A stretch of 64,000 bases of DNA from Pseudactinotalea suaedae (lineage in GTDB: Bacteria; Actinomycetota; Actinomycetes; Actinomycetales; Beutenbergiaceae), in the NCBI RefSeq assembly GCF_009733815.1, contig NZ_WNXY01000007.1, positions 248,001 to 312,000 on the forward strand, written 5' to 3'. The first letter of the stretch is position 1. The number at the start of each line of letters is the position of its first letter. The translations under genes and the position numbers were made by a program. Below the pieces are notes generated by a model that saw only the letters and a list, made by a program, of their open reading frames with translations, was not told where the DNA came from and searched no databases. Positions 29,079 to 39,159 of this stretch are shown here, one piece after another.

Positions 29079-30140
29079 GTGAGCACACCGACGCCGCCGC
29101 CCGGGGGCGGGGACCAGTACCACGGTCAGGGCACCGGCTGGGGCGACGCGCCCCAGGTGCCCAGCTACGGCTCGCCCCAGGCCTACGGCCAGTTCGGAGC
29201 GCCCGGTCAGGGCCCGTTCCCGCCGGTGGCACAGCCCGGGATCATCCCGCTGCGGCCGCTCACGATGGGCGAGATCTACGACGGCGCGTTCAAGGCGATC
29301 CGCGCGAACCCGTTGGTGATGTTCGGGCTCGCGGCGGTCGTCGTCGCGGTCGTGACCATCATCCAGGGCGCGTTCACGTGGGGCCTGTCGGAGGAGCTCA
29401 ACCGGTGGGCCGGTCAGACCCCGACCGAGGCGGACCTCGATGAGCTGTACGGAACCCTGAGCGCCTCGCTGCTGCCCAGCCTGCTCAGCGGCGTCGTCAG
29501 CTTCGTCGTCACCACGGCGCTCAACGGCGTGCTCATCCACAGTGTCAGCCAGTCGGTGATCGGGCGCACACTTCCCCTGGGTGAGCTGTGGAAGCTGGTG
29601 CGGCCGCAGCTGTGGAAGCTGATCGCGCTGACGCTGCTCATCAGTATCGCCGCCGCGCTCGTCATGATCGTGTGCTTCGTGCCCGCGTTCGTCGCGGGTG
29701 CCAGCGGTGACCTCGGGCTGACCCTCGGCCTGGCGCTGCTCGGGCTGGTGCTCGCGATCGCAGCGCTGCTGTTCGTGGTCGTCGCGACCGTGCTGGCGAC
29801 CCCGGTGCTCGTGCTCGAGCGGTCCGGGGTGGTTGCCGCGGTGCGGCGCTCCTGGCAGCTGACGCGGACCTCGTTCTGGCGGATCGCGGGCATCTACCTG
29901 CTGACGTCGATCCTCGTGGCGATCGTCGCCGGCATCGTGTCGGCGCCGATCGGGATGCTCGGCCAGGTGATCGGCGGCGTCACGGGCATGACGATCGCGC
30001 AGCTGGTCGGCACCGTGGTGGCGGCGGCGATCACCACCCCCTTCGTCGCGGGCGTCATCGCCCTTCTGTACATCGACATCCGGATCCGCCGCGAGGGTCT
30101 GGACGTCGAGCTCGCGGCGGCGGCGGCCGAGGGCGTCTGA
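29079..30140 (+). CDS. multi-pass membrane protein with GDPD membrane-domain-like fold
   Basis: The 353-residue protein has a Gly/Pro/Tyr/Gln-rich cytoplasmic N-terminus (residues 1-58), then a motif LTMGEIYDGAFKAIRANP and about six membrane helices. It resembles the membrane portion of glycerophosphodiester phosphodiesterases but lacks a phosphodiesterase domain. The GTG follows AAGGGG. It is the first gene of the DUF4129-DUF4350-MoxR-DUF58 operon and may be a membrane scaffold for the system. Confidence 0.7.
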   Translation: MSTPTPPPGGGDQYHGQGTGWGDAPQVPSYGSPQAYGQFGAPGQGPFPPVAQPGIIPLRPLTMGEIYDGAFKAIRANPLVMFGLAAVVVAVVTIIQGAFTWGLSEELNRWAGQTPTEADLDELYGTLSASLLPSLLSGVVSFVVTTALNGVLIHSVSQSVIGRTLPLGELWKLVRPQLWKLIALTLLISIAAALVMIVCFVPAFVAGASGDLGLTLGLALLGLVLAIAALLFVVVATVLATPVLVLERSGVVAAVRRSWQLTRTSFWRIAGIYLLTSILVAIVAGIVSAPIGMLGQVIGGVTGMTIAQLVGTVVAAAITTPFVAGVIALLYIDIRIRREGLDVELAAAAAEGV

Positions 30141-30141
30141 G

Positions 30142-30831
30142 GTGCACGGTCCGGGACTGCTGGGCCTCGCGGTCCCGCGGGAGCCGCCGCTCACGCCCGA
30201 CGCCGACGAGGCACGCTCGTGGGCCGAGCGTGAGCTGGAGAAGGCGATCTACGACCGCTCCCCCAGTCTGTGGGACCGGTTCCTGGACTGGTTGAACGAC
30301 CTGTGGGAGCGGATCTTCGACTCGAGCGGCTCGCTCGGTCCGGTGCTGATGCCGCTGGTGGTGCTGCTGGTGCTGGCCGTCGTCGTGGGGATCGCGCTGC
30401 TCGTCGGCGGCCCGATCCGTCGCCGCCGCCTGCGCCGCGGGCAGGGCAGCGTCGAGGTCCTCGACGGCGACGAGCGCACCTCGGCCGCGCTGCGCAGAGC
30501 CGCCGACGCCGCGGCCGCCGCGGGCGAGTACGGCACGGCGGTGCTCGAGCGGTACCGGGCCATCGTCCGCTCCCTCGACGAGCGCGCGGTGCTCGAGGAC
30601 CGGCAGGGCCGCACCGCCCACGAGGCCGCCATCGCCGCCGGCGCCCGGCTCGCGCCCTGCGCGGACGCGCTGCGGCGCGCCGCCGAGATGTTCGACGGCG
30701 TCTGCTACGGCGATCTCGTCCCGACGGCCGACGACGACGCGTGGCTGCGTGGGGTCGATCGCCAGGTCGCCGGCACGCGCCCCTCGCGCACCGGTGACCT
30801 CGCCGAGAGCGAGCTGGTGGCGCCACGATGA
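30142..30831 (+). CDS. DUF4129 domain protein
   Basis: The 229-residue protein has an amphipathic N-terminal part, one membrane helix at about residues 66-88, then a cytoplasmic DUF4129 domain (YGTAVLERYRAIVRSLDERA, TAHEAAIAAG) related to transglutaminase-linked regions. The GTG lies one base after the previous stop. DUF4129, DUF4350, MoxR and DUF58 form a widely conserved membrane-associated chaperone-like module whose client is unknown. Confidence 0.75.
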   Translation: MHGPGLLGLAVPREPPLTPDADEARSWAERELEKAIYDRSPSLWDRFLDWLNDLWERIFDSSGSLGPVLMPLVVLLVLAVVVGIALLVGGPIRRRRLRRGQGSVEVLDGDERTSAALRRAADAAAAAGEYGTAVLERYRAIVRSLDERAVLEDRQGRTAHEAAIAAGARLAPCADALRRAAEMFDGVCYGDLVPTADDDAWLRGVDRQVAGTRPSRTGDLAESELVAPR

Positions 30832-32008
30832 GCAGCACGGACACCGCCACGAGCGCTCCCACGATCGTCGCGCGCGGCTACGGCGCGGGCGAGCGAGGAC
30901 CCGAGACGAGCACCGCCGCCGGTCGCCGCCGCACGGTGACGATCGTCGTCGCTGTCGTCGCGCTGCTGCTCGTCGCCGTGCTCGTCGCCCAGCTGACCAC
31001 CCGGAGGACCTCGGACGTGGCCTACGCCCCCGACAACCCTGACCCACGTGGCGCGCGTGCCGCGGCACAGGTGCTCGAGGAGCAGGGCGTCGACGTGACC
31101 TATGTCCGGACCACCGCGGCGGCGATCGCCGAGGCCGAGGCCGGGAGCACCCTGCTCGTGCTCGACGCCGACACCCTGCGCCCGGAGCAGCAGCAGGCGA
31201 TCGCGGAGGTCGAGGCCGACATCGTGCTGGCCAACCTCGGTGGCGGCAGCCTCAGCGCCCTGACCGACCGCATCGAGATCGACTCCTACACGCAGCGGGC
31301 GAGCCGGCCGGTCGACTGCGAGGACGAGCACGCCGTGGCTGCCGAGAGCATCACCGCCGGCGGCGCGGTCGTCAGCGGCGACGTCGAGACCTGCTTCCAG
31401 GCCGGCGAGAGCGGTCTGTACGCCACCTGGACCGAGGGCGACCAGACGTGGCGGGTCCTCACCGACGGCTGGATGCTCACCAACACCGGGTTGCCCGTGG
31501 CCGGCAACGCCGCGCTGGTGCTCCGCTCCCTCGGCGCGCACGACCGGCTGGTCTGGTACGTCCCGGACCCGAACGACGGCTTCGGCACCGAGACCCTCGC
31601 CGACCAGTTCCCCCTCCCTGCCCCGGTGGTCCTCCAGCTGTTCCTCGTCGGCGTCGCGATCGTGCTCTGGCGCGGGCGCCGGCTCGGTCCGGTCGTCGTC
31701 GAGCCGCTGCCGGTCCAGGTCAAGGCCTCTGAGACCACCCGCGGCCGCGGGCGTCTGTACCGGCGCGCGGGTGCGCACGCGCACGCCGCCGCGGCGCTGC
31801 GCGCAGGTTTCGTCGCCCGCGTCGCCGGTCGGGTCGGGCTGCCGAGCCACGCCGGCCGCGACCAGGTCGTCGACACCCTCGCACGGGCGAGCGGCCGCAG
31901 CCACGAGTCGATCTTCGACGTCCTCTACGGACCACCCCCGACCACCGACGAGGGCCTCGGCTCTCTCACCCAAGCCCTCGACACCCTCGAAAGCGAGGTC
32001 CAGCGCGC

Positions 32009-32012
<4 letters not shown>
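30828..32012 (+). CDS. DUF4350 domain protein
   Basis: The 394-residue membrane protein has an N-terminal transmembrane segment (about 37-56), an extracytoplasmic domain (PDPRGARAAAQVLEEQGVDV, typical of DUF4350) and a second membrane segment at about 265-283, followed by a cytoplasmic tail. It overlaps both neighbours by ATGA, at 30828 and 32009. It is part of the MoxR-DUF58 module; the extracytoplasmic half may sense or bind a client. Confidence 0.78.
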
Positions 32013-33196
<1,184 letters not shown>

Positions 33197-33214
33197 GCGG
33201 AGCGCCGAGCAGAC

Positions 33215-34507
33215 ATGTCGATCACCTGGCGAGCCGTCGCGCTGGCAGCACTGGGCCTGGTGCCCGTGCTGCTGCTGCCGCAGATGGCGACGGTCGGTAC
33301 CTGGCTGCTGATCTGGCTCGCGCTCGTGATCCTGGACGCGGCGCTGGCGGCCTCGCCGGCGAAGGTCGCGATCACCCGTGGCCGGTTGCCGGCGGTGCGG
33401 CTGACCGAGCCTGCGACCTCGACCCTCACGCTGGTCAACACCGGTGGGCGGCGGCTGCGCGGTGTCGTCCGCGACGCCTGGCAGCCGACGGCCGGCGCCG
33501 AGCGCAACCGGCACCCGCTCGACATCCAGCCGGGCGAGGCGCGCAGGGTCAGCACCCCGCTGCTGCCGGTGCGGCGCGGCGACCTGCTGCCCCATCGCGT
33601 GACGCTCCGTACGCTCGGGCCGCTGGGCATCGCCGGCAGGCAGCGATCGATCCCGGTGCCGGGGACGCTGCGGGTGCTGCCCGAGTTCTCCTCGCGCCGC
33701 CATCTGCCGTCGCGGCTGGCGCGGCTGCGCGAGATGGACGGTCGTAGCGCCGTCAACGTCCGCGGGCCCGGCACCGAGTTCGACTCGCTCCGCGAGTACG
33801 TGATGGGCGACGACGTCCGTGCGATCGACTGGCGCGCCACGGCCCGCCGTCAGGAGATGGTCGTGCGGACGTGGCGCCCCGAGCGCGACCGGCGCGTGCT
33901 GATCGTGCTCGACACCGCGCGGCTGTCCGCCGCCCGCCTCGGCGACGCCCCGCGGCTCGACGCCGGCATCGAGGCCGCGCTGCTGCTGACCGCGCTGGCG
34001 ACCCGGGCGGGCGACCGGGTGGAGCTGGTCGCCGTGGACCGGGAGGTGCGGGCACGCGTGAGCGGCACGCACGCCTCGGCCGTGATGTCGACGATGGCGG
34101 CCGCCGTCGCACCCGTCCACCCCCGGCTCGTGGAGCCGGACTGGACGCTGGTGGCCCAGCTCGTGCGGGACCGGCTGTCGCAGCGAGCGCTGGTGGTGCT
34201 GGTCACCGCCGTCGAGGCGAGCTCGGTCGAGACCGGTCTCGTGCAGGTCGCCGCCACGCTGGCGGGCGACCACCAGGTGGTGGTGGCGTCCGCGACCGAT
34301 CCCGAGGCCGAGGCGCTGCGCCGGGGTCGCGAGACCTCGGCCGACCTGTTCGACGCCGCGGCGGCCGAGCGCGCGGGGCTGGAGCGCCGCGCCGTCACGG
34401 TCGAGCTGCGTCGAGCCGGCGTCGAGGTGGTCGAACGGCTCCCCGACGACCTGGCTCCCGCCCTCGCCGACACCTACCTCGCCCTCAAGGCTGCCGGCCG
34501 GCTCTGA
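33215..34507 (+). CDS. DUF58 domain protein (VWA-like)
   Basis: The 430-residue protein has two membrane helices near the N-terminus (about residues 5-44), then a beta-rich region and a DUF58 core (GTEFDSLREYVMGDDVRAID and VLDTARLSAARLGDAP), a von Willebrand factor A-like fold typical of MoxR partners. The ATG lies 18 bases after moxR. It probably acts at the membrane with the MoxR ATPase. Confidence 0.88.
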   Translation: MSITWRAVALAALGLVPVLLLPQMATVGTWLLIWLALVILDAALAASPAKVAITRGRLPAVRLTEPATSTLTLVNTGGRRLRGVVRDAWQPTAGAERNRHPLDIQPGEARRVSTPLLPVRRGDLLPHRVTLRTLGPLGIAGRQRSIPVPGTLRVLPEFSSRRHLPSRLARLREMDGRSAVNVRGPGTEFDSLREYVMGDDVRAIDWRATARRQEMVVRTWRPERDRRVLIVLDTARLSAARLGDAPRLDAGIEAALLLTALATRAGDRVELVAVDREVRARVSGTHASAVMSTMAAAVAPVHPRLVEPDWTLVAQLVRDRLSQRALVVLVTAVEASSVETGLVQVAATLAGDHQVVVASATDPEAEALRRGRETSADLFDAAAAERAGLERRAVTVELRRAGVEVVERLPDDLAPALADTYLALKAAGRL

Positions 34508-34635
34508 AAGGACGGCGGCCCGACCGGTCCGGTGGTGGGCAGAAGTCGTCGCTGGTCACGCGTGCGAGCGCTCACACGCCCGAGACGCCGTGATGCGCGC
34601 CCAGTTCTGCCCGCAGGCCCTCGGACGGCGCGGCC

Positions 34636-35631
34636 TCAGCCGGCCATGGCGACGGTGTCCTCCAGCTGGTCGGCCCGCATGTCACCGGTCTCACCGTGGC
34701 GGACCGCGATGCGGCCGAGCACCAGCGTGTAGACCCAGTAGACCGCGAGCGCGAGCGCTCCGATGGCGATCTTGACCGCCGTCGGCAGCTCCGAGGGCGT
34801 CACGTACCCCTCGATGAGGCCGCACACCAGGAACAGCACGGTCAGCCCGATGACCAGGGTGATCATGGCCCTGCCCTCCTCGGCCATCGCGCGCGCCCGC
34901 GTGCGCGGTCCGGGGCTGACCCACGTCCAGAACAGCTTCAGCCCGGCGCCGCAGGCGATGAAGATGCCCGACAGCTCGAGCAGCCCGTGCGGCAGGATCA
35001 GGCCGAAGAACACGTCGAGCATCGTGAACTCGGCGAGCACCGCGGCGGCCTGCCCGATCGCCATCGCGTTGGCGACCAGCAGGTAGATCGGCCCGATCCC
35101 GGTGGGTCCGAGCGCGATCGCGCGAGCACCGATCCAGGCGTTGTTGGTCCAGACCTGGGTGGCGAACGTGCCGGGCTCGTAGGTGGAGTAGTAGGAGGCG
35201 AACGCCTCCTCGGCATAGCGCTGCCGCTCCGTGGGGGTGCCGATGGCCGCCAGCAGCTCCGGGTGCGTGAAGGTCCACCACGCGGTGGCGACCCCGATGA
35301 GGATGAAGGCGAGCATCATCGCCACCGTCCACCACCGCACCCGGTAGAACGCGGCGGGGACCGAGACCACGAAGAAGCGGACGACGTCGCTCCAGCCGGG
35401 CTCGTGCGCACCGGCGATCAGGCTGCGGCCGCGACCGAGCAGGTTGGAGAGCCGGGTGAGCACCGTGGGGTCGGGCGCCGACGTGCGCACCCGCGAGTAG
35501 TCGGTGGCCGTGGCCTGGTAGAGCCGGATCAGCTCGTCGGCCTCGGGCCCGCTCAGCCGTCGCGAGCGGGTGAGGTCGCGCAGCCGGTCCCAGCGCGAGG
35601 AGCGCACCGCCACGAATGCGTCGACGTCCAC
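34636..35631 (-). CDS. stage II sporulation protein M family membrane protein
   Basis: The 331-residue protein has a cytoplasmic N-terminus (SGPEADELIRLYQATATDY) and about five membrane segments, including EFTMLDVFFGLILPHGLLEL, as in SpoIIM/DUF95 proteins of non-sporulating actinobacteria. Their role is unknown, but they accompany RDD and DUF58 genes. It starts at a GTG with GAGGAT six bases upstream. It is divergent from the RDD gene (40-bp gap) and convergent with the DUF58 gene. Confidence 0.82.
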   Translation of the reverse strand: MDVDAFVAVRSSRWDRLRDLTRSRRLSGPEADELIRLYQATATDYSRVRTSAPDPTVLTRLSNLLGRGRSLIAGAHEPGWSDVVRFFVVSVPAAFYRVRWWTVAMMLAFILIGVATAWWTFTHPELLAAIGTPTERQRYAEEAFASYYSTYEPGTFATQVWTNNAWIGARAIALGPTGIGPIYLLVANAMAIGQAAAVLAEFTMLDVFFGLILPHGLLELSGIFIACGAGLKLFWTWVSPGPRTRARAMAEEGRAMITLVIGLTVLFLVCGLIEGYVTPSELPTAVKIAIGALALAVYWVYTLVLGRIAVRHGETGDMRADQLEDTVAMAG

Positions 35632-35659
35632 GGCGCCATCCTCGCACGCCCTCGAGCAC

Positions 35660-35665
35660 TAGCCT
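35660..35665 (+). promoter_or_regulatory. -10 box for leaderless RDD transcript
   Basis: TAGCCT lies six bases before the ATG at 35672, without a separate ribosome-binding site. Confidence 0.55.
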
Positions 35666-35671
35666 GGAGCC

Positions 35672-36547
35672 ATGTCCACGACCGCGCCGACCGCACCTGC
35701 GGCGAACGGCGTGATGACCCCGGCCGGCGATCCGGTCGTGGCAGGGCTGGTCGTCACCGGCGAGGCGGTCGCGCTGGAGCTGCGCCCGGCCAACGTCGCC
35801 CAGCGTCTGATGAGCGGTGTCGTCGACCTCGCGATCTACGCCGCGGTCAGCTTCGCGCTGCTGCTCGGGCTGTCCCGGCTGATCGAGAACACCGCGCACT
35901 TCAGCATCCTCATGGTGGTGGTCACCGTCACGATGATGGTCGCCCTCCCGACCACCGTGGAGTCGCTCACCCGTGGCCTGTCGGCCGGGAAGCTCGCCGT
36001 GGGCATCCGGGTCGTCCGGGACGACGGCGGACCGGTCAGGTTCCGGCACGCGCTCGTCCGGGCGATGCTCGGCGTCGTCGAGATCTGGCTGACGTTCGGT
36101 GGTCTGGCGGTGGTCGTCGCGATCATCAACAAGCGGAGCAAGCGCCTGGGTGACCTGCTGGCGGGTACGTACGCCATCCGGGTGCGTGGCGCCGAGGACG
36201 CGCTCGCCCCGTTGCTGATGCCGCCCGACCTGGCCGCCTGGGCGGAGGTCGCCGACATCCGTCGGCTGCCCGACCAGCTCGCGCTCTACGCCCGGCTGTT
36301 CCTGTCGCGCACCGCGATGATGAACCCTCCGGTGCGGGAGCAGCGGGCCCGTCTGTTCGCCGCGTCGATGGAGCCCTACGTCTCGCCGCCTCCGCCCTGG
36401 GGCACGAACCCGGAGCGGTTCATCGCGGCGGTGCTGGTCGCGCGGCGCGACCGCGAGTACCGGTCGGCCGTGGCCGAGGAGGAACGCGCCGCCGAGCGCG
36501 CGGAACGGACCCGGCGGCTGCCCTACGAGATCCCCGACGCGTCCTGA
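35672..36547 (+). CDS. RDD family membrane protein
   Basis: The 291-residue protein has an RDD domain with three or four membrane helices, including VAQRLMSGVVDLAIYAAVSF and KRLGDLLAGTYAIRV. A C-terminal cytoplasmic extension of about 120 residues is rich in charged residues (ERAAERAERTRRLPYEIPDA). The RDD function is unproven; some members affect ion transport. The last 25 bases overlap the convergent nhaA 3' end. Confidence 0.82.
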   Translation: MSTTAPTAPAANGVMTPAGDPVVAGLVVTGEAVALELRPANVAQRLMSGVVDLAIYAAVSFALLLGLSRLIENTAHFSILMVVVTVTMMVALPTTVESLTRGLSAGKLAVGIRVVRDDGGPVRFRHALVRAMLGVVEIWLTFGGLAVVVAIINKRSKRLGDLLAGTYAIRVRGAEDALAPLLMPPDLAAWAEVADIRRLPDQLALYARLFLSRTAMMNPPVREQRARLFAASMEPYVSPPPPWGTNPERFIAAVLVARRDREYRSAVAEEERAAERAERTRRLPYEIPDAS

Positions 36548-37746
36548 GCCGCCCGCCGCAGCTCGTGACGGCGGCCGCGCCAGACCAGCAGCGCACCTCC
36601 GACCAGGGCGGCGAGCAGCGAGGCCGCCAGCACGCCCATCGTCGCGTGCTCGGTGTGGGGGCTTCCCTCGCCGTACGCGAGCCCGGCCACCAGCAGCGAG
36701 ACGGTGAACCCGATCCCGGCCAGGGTGCCGACCGCGACCACGTCCGCCCACCGCAGCCCGGGAGCCAGCGACACCCCCCGGAACCGGCACACCAGCCACG
36801 TGGTCAGCGTGATGCCCAGCGGCTTGCCGACGACCAGGCCGAGGACGATGCCCTGCGCCACCGGGTCGGCCACCGCCTCGGCGAGCGCGGCCGGCGCCAC
36901 CGCCACCCCGGCCGCGAACAGCGCGAACACCGGGACCGCGAAGCCCGCCGACAACGGTCGCCACCGGTGCTCGAGGCGTTCCGCGTGCGCGATCGGGACC
37001 ACGAGCCCGAGCGCCACCCCCGCGATCGTCGCGTGCACACCGGAGGTGTGCAGCAGCGCCCATGCGACCAACGCCAGCGGGATCAGCAGCAGTGGGTGGG
37101 TCAGGCCCGCTCGCAGCAGCAGCCAGAACAGGACGACCGCCGCGGCGGCAGCCAGCAACCACAGCAGGGCGATGCCGTCGGAGTAGCCGATGGCGATCAC
37201 GAGGATCGCGAGCAGGTCGTCGACGACGGCGAGCGTCAGCAGGAAGGCGCGCAACGCCGTCGGGAGCTTCTTGCCCGCGATGCCGAGCACAGCGACGGCG
37301 AACGCGATGTCGGTCGCGGTGGGGATGGCCCAGCCGTGCGGCCCGCCGCCCTCGGCGGTGGTGTTGACCGCGAGGAAGAGCAGCGCGGGCACCACCATCC
37401 CGCCGACCGCCGCGACCACCGGGACGATCGCGGTGCCCAGACGGCGGAGCTCACCCTCGACGATCTCGCGCTTCAGCTCCAGGCCGACGACGAAGAAGAA
37501 GATCGCGAGCAACCCGTCGGAGGCCCACTGGCCCACGGTGAGGTCCAGGTGCAGCGCAGCGGGGCCCAGCTCCAGGTCGCGGAGGCCGGTGTAGGCGTCC
37601 CTCCAGGGCGAGTTCGACCAGAGCAGCGCGATCACCGCGGCGACCACGAGCAGCACCCCGCCCACCGACTCCCCGCGCAGGGTGTCGAGGTAGTTGCGCA
37701 GCCCGCCGGGTGTCAGACGGCTGAACAGCGGTTCGCGCTGGCTCAT
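36523..37746 (-). CDS. nhaA: Na+/H+ antiporter NhaA
   Basis: The 407-residue inner-membrane antiporter has about 12 segments and the NhaA signature: IPTATDIAFAVAVLG followed by the ion-binding Asp pair in TLAVVDDLLAI. It exports Na+ in exchange for protons and supports pH and salt homeostasis. The ATG at 37746 fits the family length; the upstream extension is not homologous. It is convergent and overlapping with the RDD gene and sits just downstream of the ROK operon on the same strand. Confidence 0.94.
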   Translation of the reverse strand: MSQREPLFSRLTPGGLRNYLDTLRGESVGGVLLVVAAVIALLWSNSPWRDAYTGLRDLELGPAALHLDLTVGQWASDGLLAIFFFVVGLELKREIVEGELRRLGTAIVPVVAAVGGMVVPALLFLAVNTTAEGGGPHGWAIPTATDIAFAVAVLGIAGKKLPTALRAFLLTLAVVDDLLAILVIAIGYSDGIALLWLLAAAAAVVLFWLLLRAGLTHPLLLIPLALVAWALLHTSGVHATIAGVALGLVVPIAHAERLEHRWRPLSAGFAVPVFALFAAGVAVAPAALAEAVADPVAQGIVLGLVVGKPLGITLTTWLVCRFRGVSLAPGLRWADVVAVGTLAGIGFTVSLLVAGLAYGEGSPHTEHATMGVLAASLLAALVGGALLVWRGRRHELRRAAQDASGIS

Positions 37747-37851
37747 GGCGGCTCCCGGGTCGGTGGCACGGACGGCCCGACCAGACGTCCCGGCACACCC
37801 ATGCCGCCCGATGACAGGCACTGCCGACTGTACCGGCGCGTGGCGACAGGG

Positions 37852-39084
37852 TCAGAGCGCGATCGGGATGCGGGTGGTGATCAGTCCCGCGTCGGCGAGG
37901 AACCGTTCGAGCGCGATGGTGGCCACGCCGGTCGCGACCGAGTTTCCCTTGACGGTCGACAGCTCGAGCTCGAGAGCGTCGGCCGACTGGCCCGGCGACT
38001 GCGCTGCGACGTGCTCGCGCACCGCCGGCAGCATGTGCGCGCCCAGGGCCCACGCCGTCCAGCCCGTCAGCGTCACGGCCTGGGGGTTCACGACAGCGAC
38101 GAGGTCCGCCAGCGCCGACCCCAGGTAGTAGGCGGTGCGGGCGATCGTCTCGCGCACCGCGTCGTCGGGTTCCGGGCTCTCGATCGCCCGCGCCATCGCA
38201 CCGATGACGTCGCGCTGCAGCTCCATCGCCACGAGCGGGTGGTCGGGGGCGATCTCGCTGAGCGTCCGCAGGATGCCGGGCGCGCCGACGTACGCCTCCA
38301 CGCAGCCTCGGCGGCCGCACCGGCACTCGCGCCCGTCGAGCGCGAGCAGGGAGTGGCCCCACTCCCCCGCCGAGTTGGTCGAGCCCCGGGCGATCTGTCC
38401 GTCCAGGACGATCGCGGCGCCCACACCGGTCCCGAGGTTCACCGTGACCAGGTTGGGGCAGAACCGGCCACGCCCCAGCCACAGCTCCGCCGTCGCGATC
38501 GCCTTGAGCGGGTTGTCGATGACCAGCGGCAGGGCGACACGCTCCCGCAGGTGGTCCAGGTCGACCGTGCGCCACGCCCAGTGCGGGACGAGCACCGAGA
38601 CCCCGGCCGACCCGTGCACCAGCCCGGGCAGCGACACCCCGACGCCGCGGACGTCGTCACGGGCCACGCGCTCCTGCTCGAGCACCATGTCGAGGGCCTC
38701 GCCGATCGCCTCCACCATCAGCTCGGGGGTGAGGAAGTGCTCGTCGCGCTCGACCTCGACGAACCCGAGCTGGTTGAGGGCGGTGTCGAACAGCACGGCG
38801 CGCACGTAGGTCTCGGCGACGTCGATGCCGACCACGCGCCCGCCCGCACCGTTCATGCCGAGCGTCGCTGTCGGCCTGCCGACCAGCCCCACGCTCATCT
38901 TGGTCTCGACGAGGATGCCGGCGGTGATCAGCTCGCCCACGACCGTGGCGACCGTGGCGGGGCTCAGACCGGTGGCCTGCACGAGCTCGTTCCGGGTGAT
39001 CTCGGCCGCCGACAGCACCGCGTGCAGGACGTCGAGCCGTGAGTCGCTGCGGATGTCACGGGCGGTCCGTCGTGCCACAGCCAT
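37852..39084 (-). CDS. ROK family transcriptional regulator
   Basis: The 410-residue protein has an N-terminal winged helix (residues 15-70, NELVQATGLSPATVATVVGELI) and a ROK sugar-kinase-like domain. The zinc site is complete: His244 (EWGHSLL), Cys254, Cys256 and Cys261. The catalytic Asp of ROK kinases is replaced: the motif reads DNPLKAI (190-196), where kinases have ENDANAA. It is therefore a sugar-sensing repressor, not a kinase. It is the last gene of the GH2 operon and the likely controller of the palindrome at 45881-45905. Confidence 0.88.
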   Translation of the reverse strand: MAVARRTARDIRSDSRLDVLHAVLSAAEITRNELVQATGLSPATVATVVGELITAGILVETKMSVGLVGRPTATLGMNGAGGRVVGIDVAETYVRAVLFDTALNQLGFVEVERDEHFLTPELMVEAIGEALDMVLEQERVARDDVRGVGVSLPGLVHGSAGVSVLVPHWAWRTVDLDHLRERVALPLVIDNPLKAIATAELWLGRGRFCPNLVTVNLGTGVGAAIVLDGQIARGSTNSAGEWGHSLLALDGRECRCGRRGCVEAYVGAPGILRTLSEIAPDHPLVAMELQRDVIGAMARAIESPEPDDAVRETIARTAYYLGSALADLVAVVNPQAVTLTGWTAWALGAHMLPAVREHVAAQSPGQSADALELELSTVKGNSVATGVATIALERFLADAGLITTRIPIAL

Positions 39085-39110
39085 CTCATTCCCCGGCTTT
39101 CCGCATACCT

Positions 39111-39135
39111 GCCTCGGTGCGCTCTGCTCCGAGGC
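39111..39135 (-). promoter_or_regulatory. hairpin between the GH2 and ROK genes
   Basis: Seven-base arms GCCTCGG (39111-39117) and CCGAGGC (39129-39135) with an 11-base loop lie 25 bases after the GH2 stop. A modest intercistronic hairpin; its function is unknown. Confidence 0.35.
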
Positions 39136-39159
39136 CGCAGGGCACGGCCGCCGGGTGCG

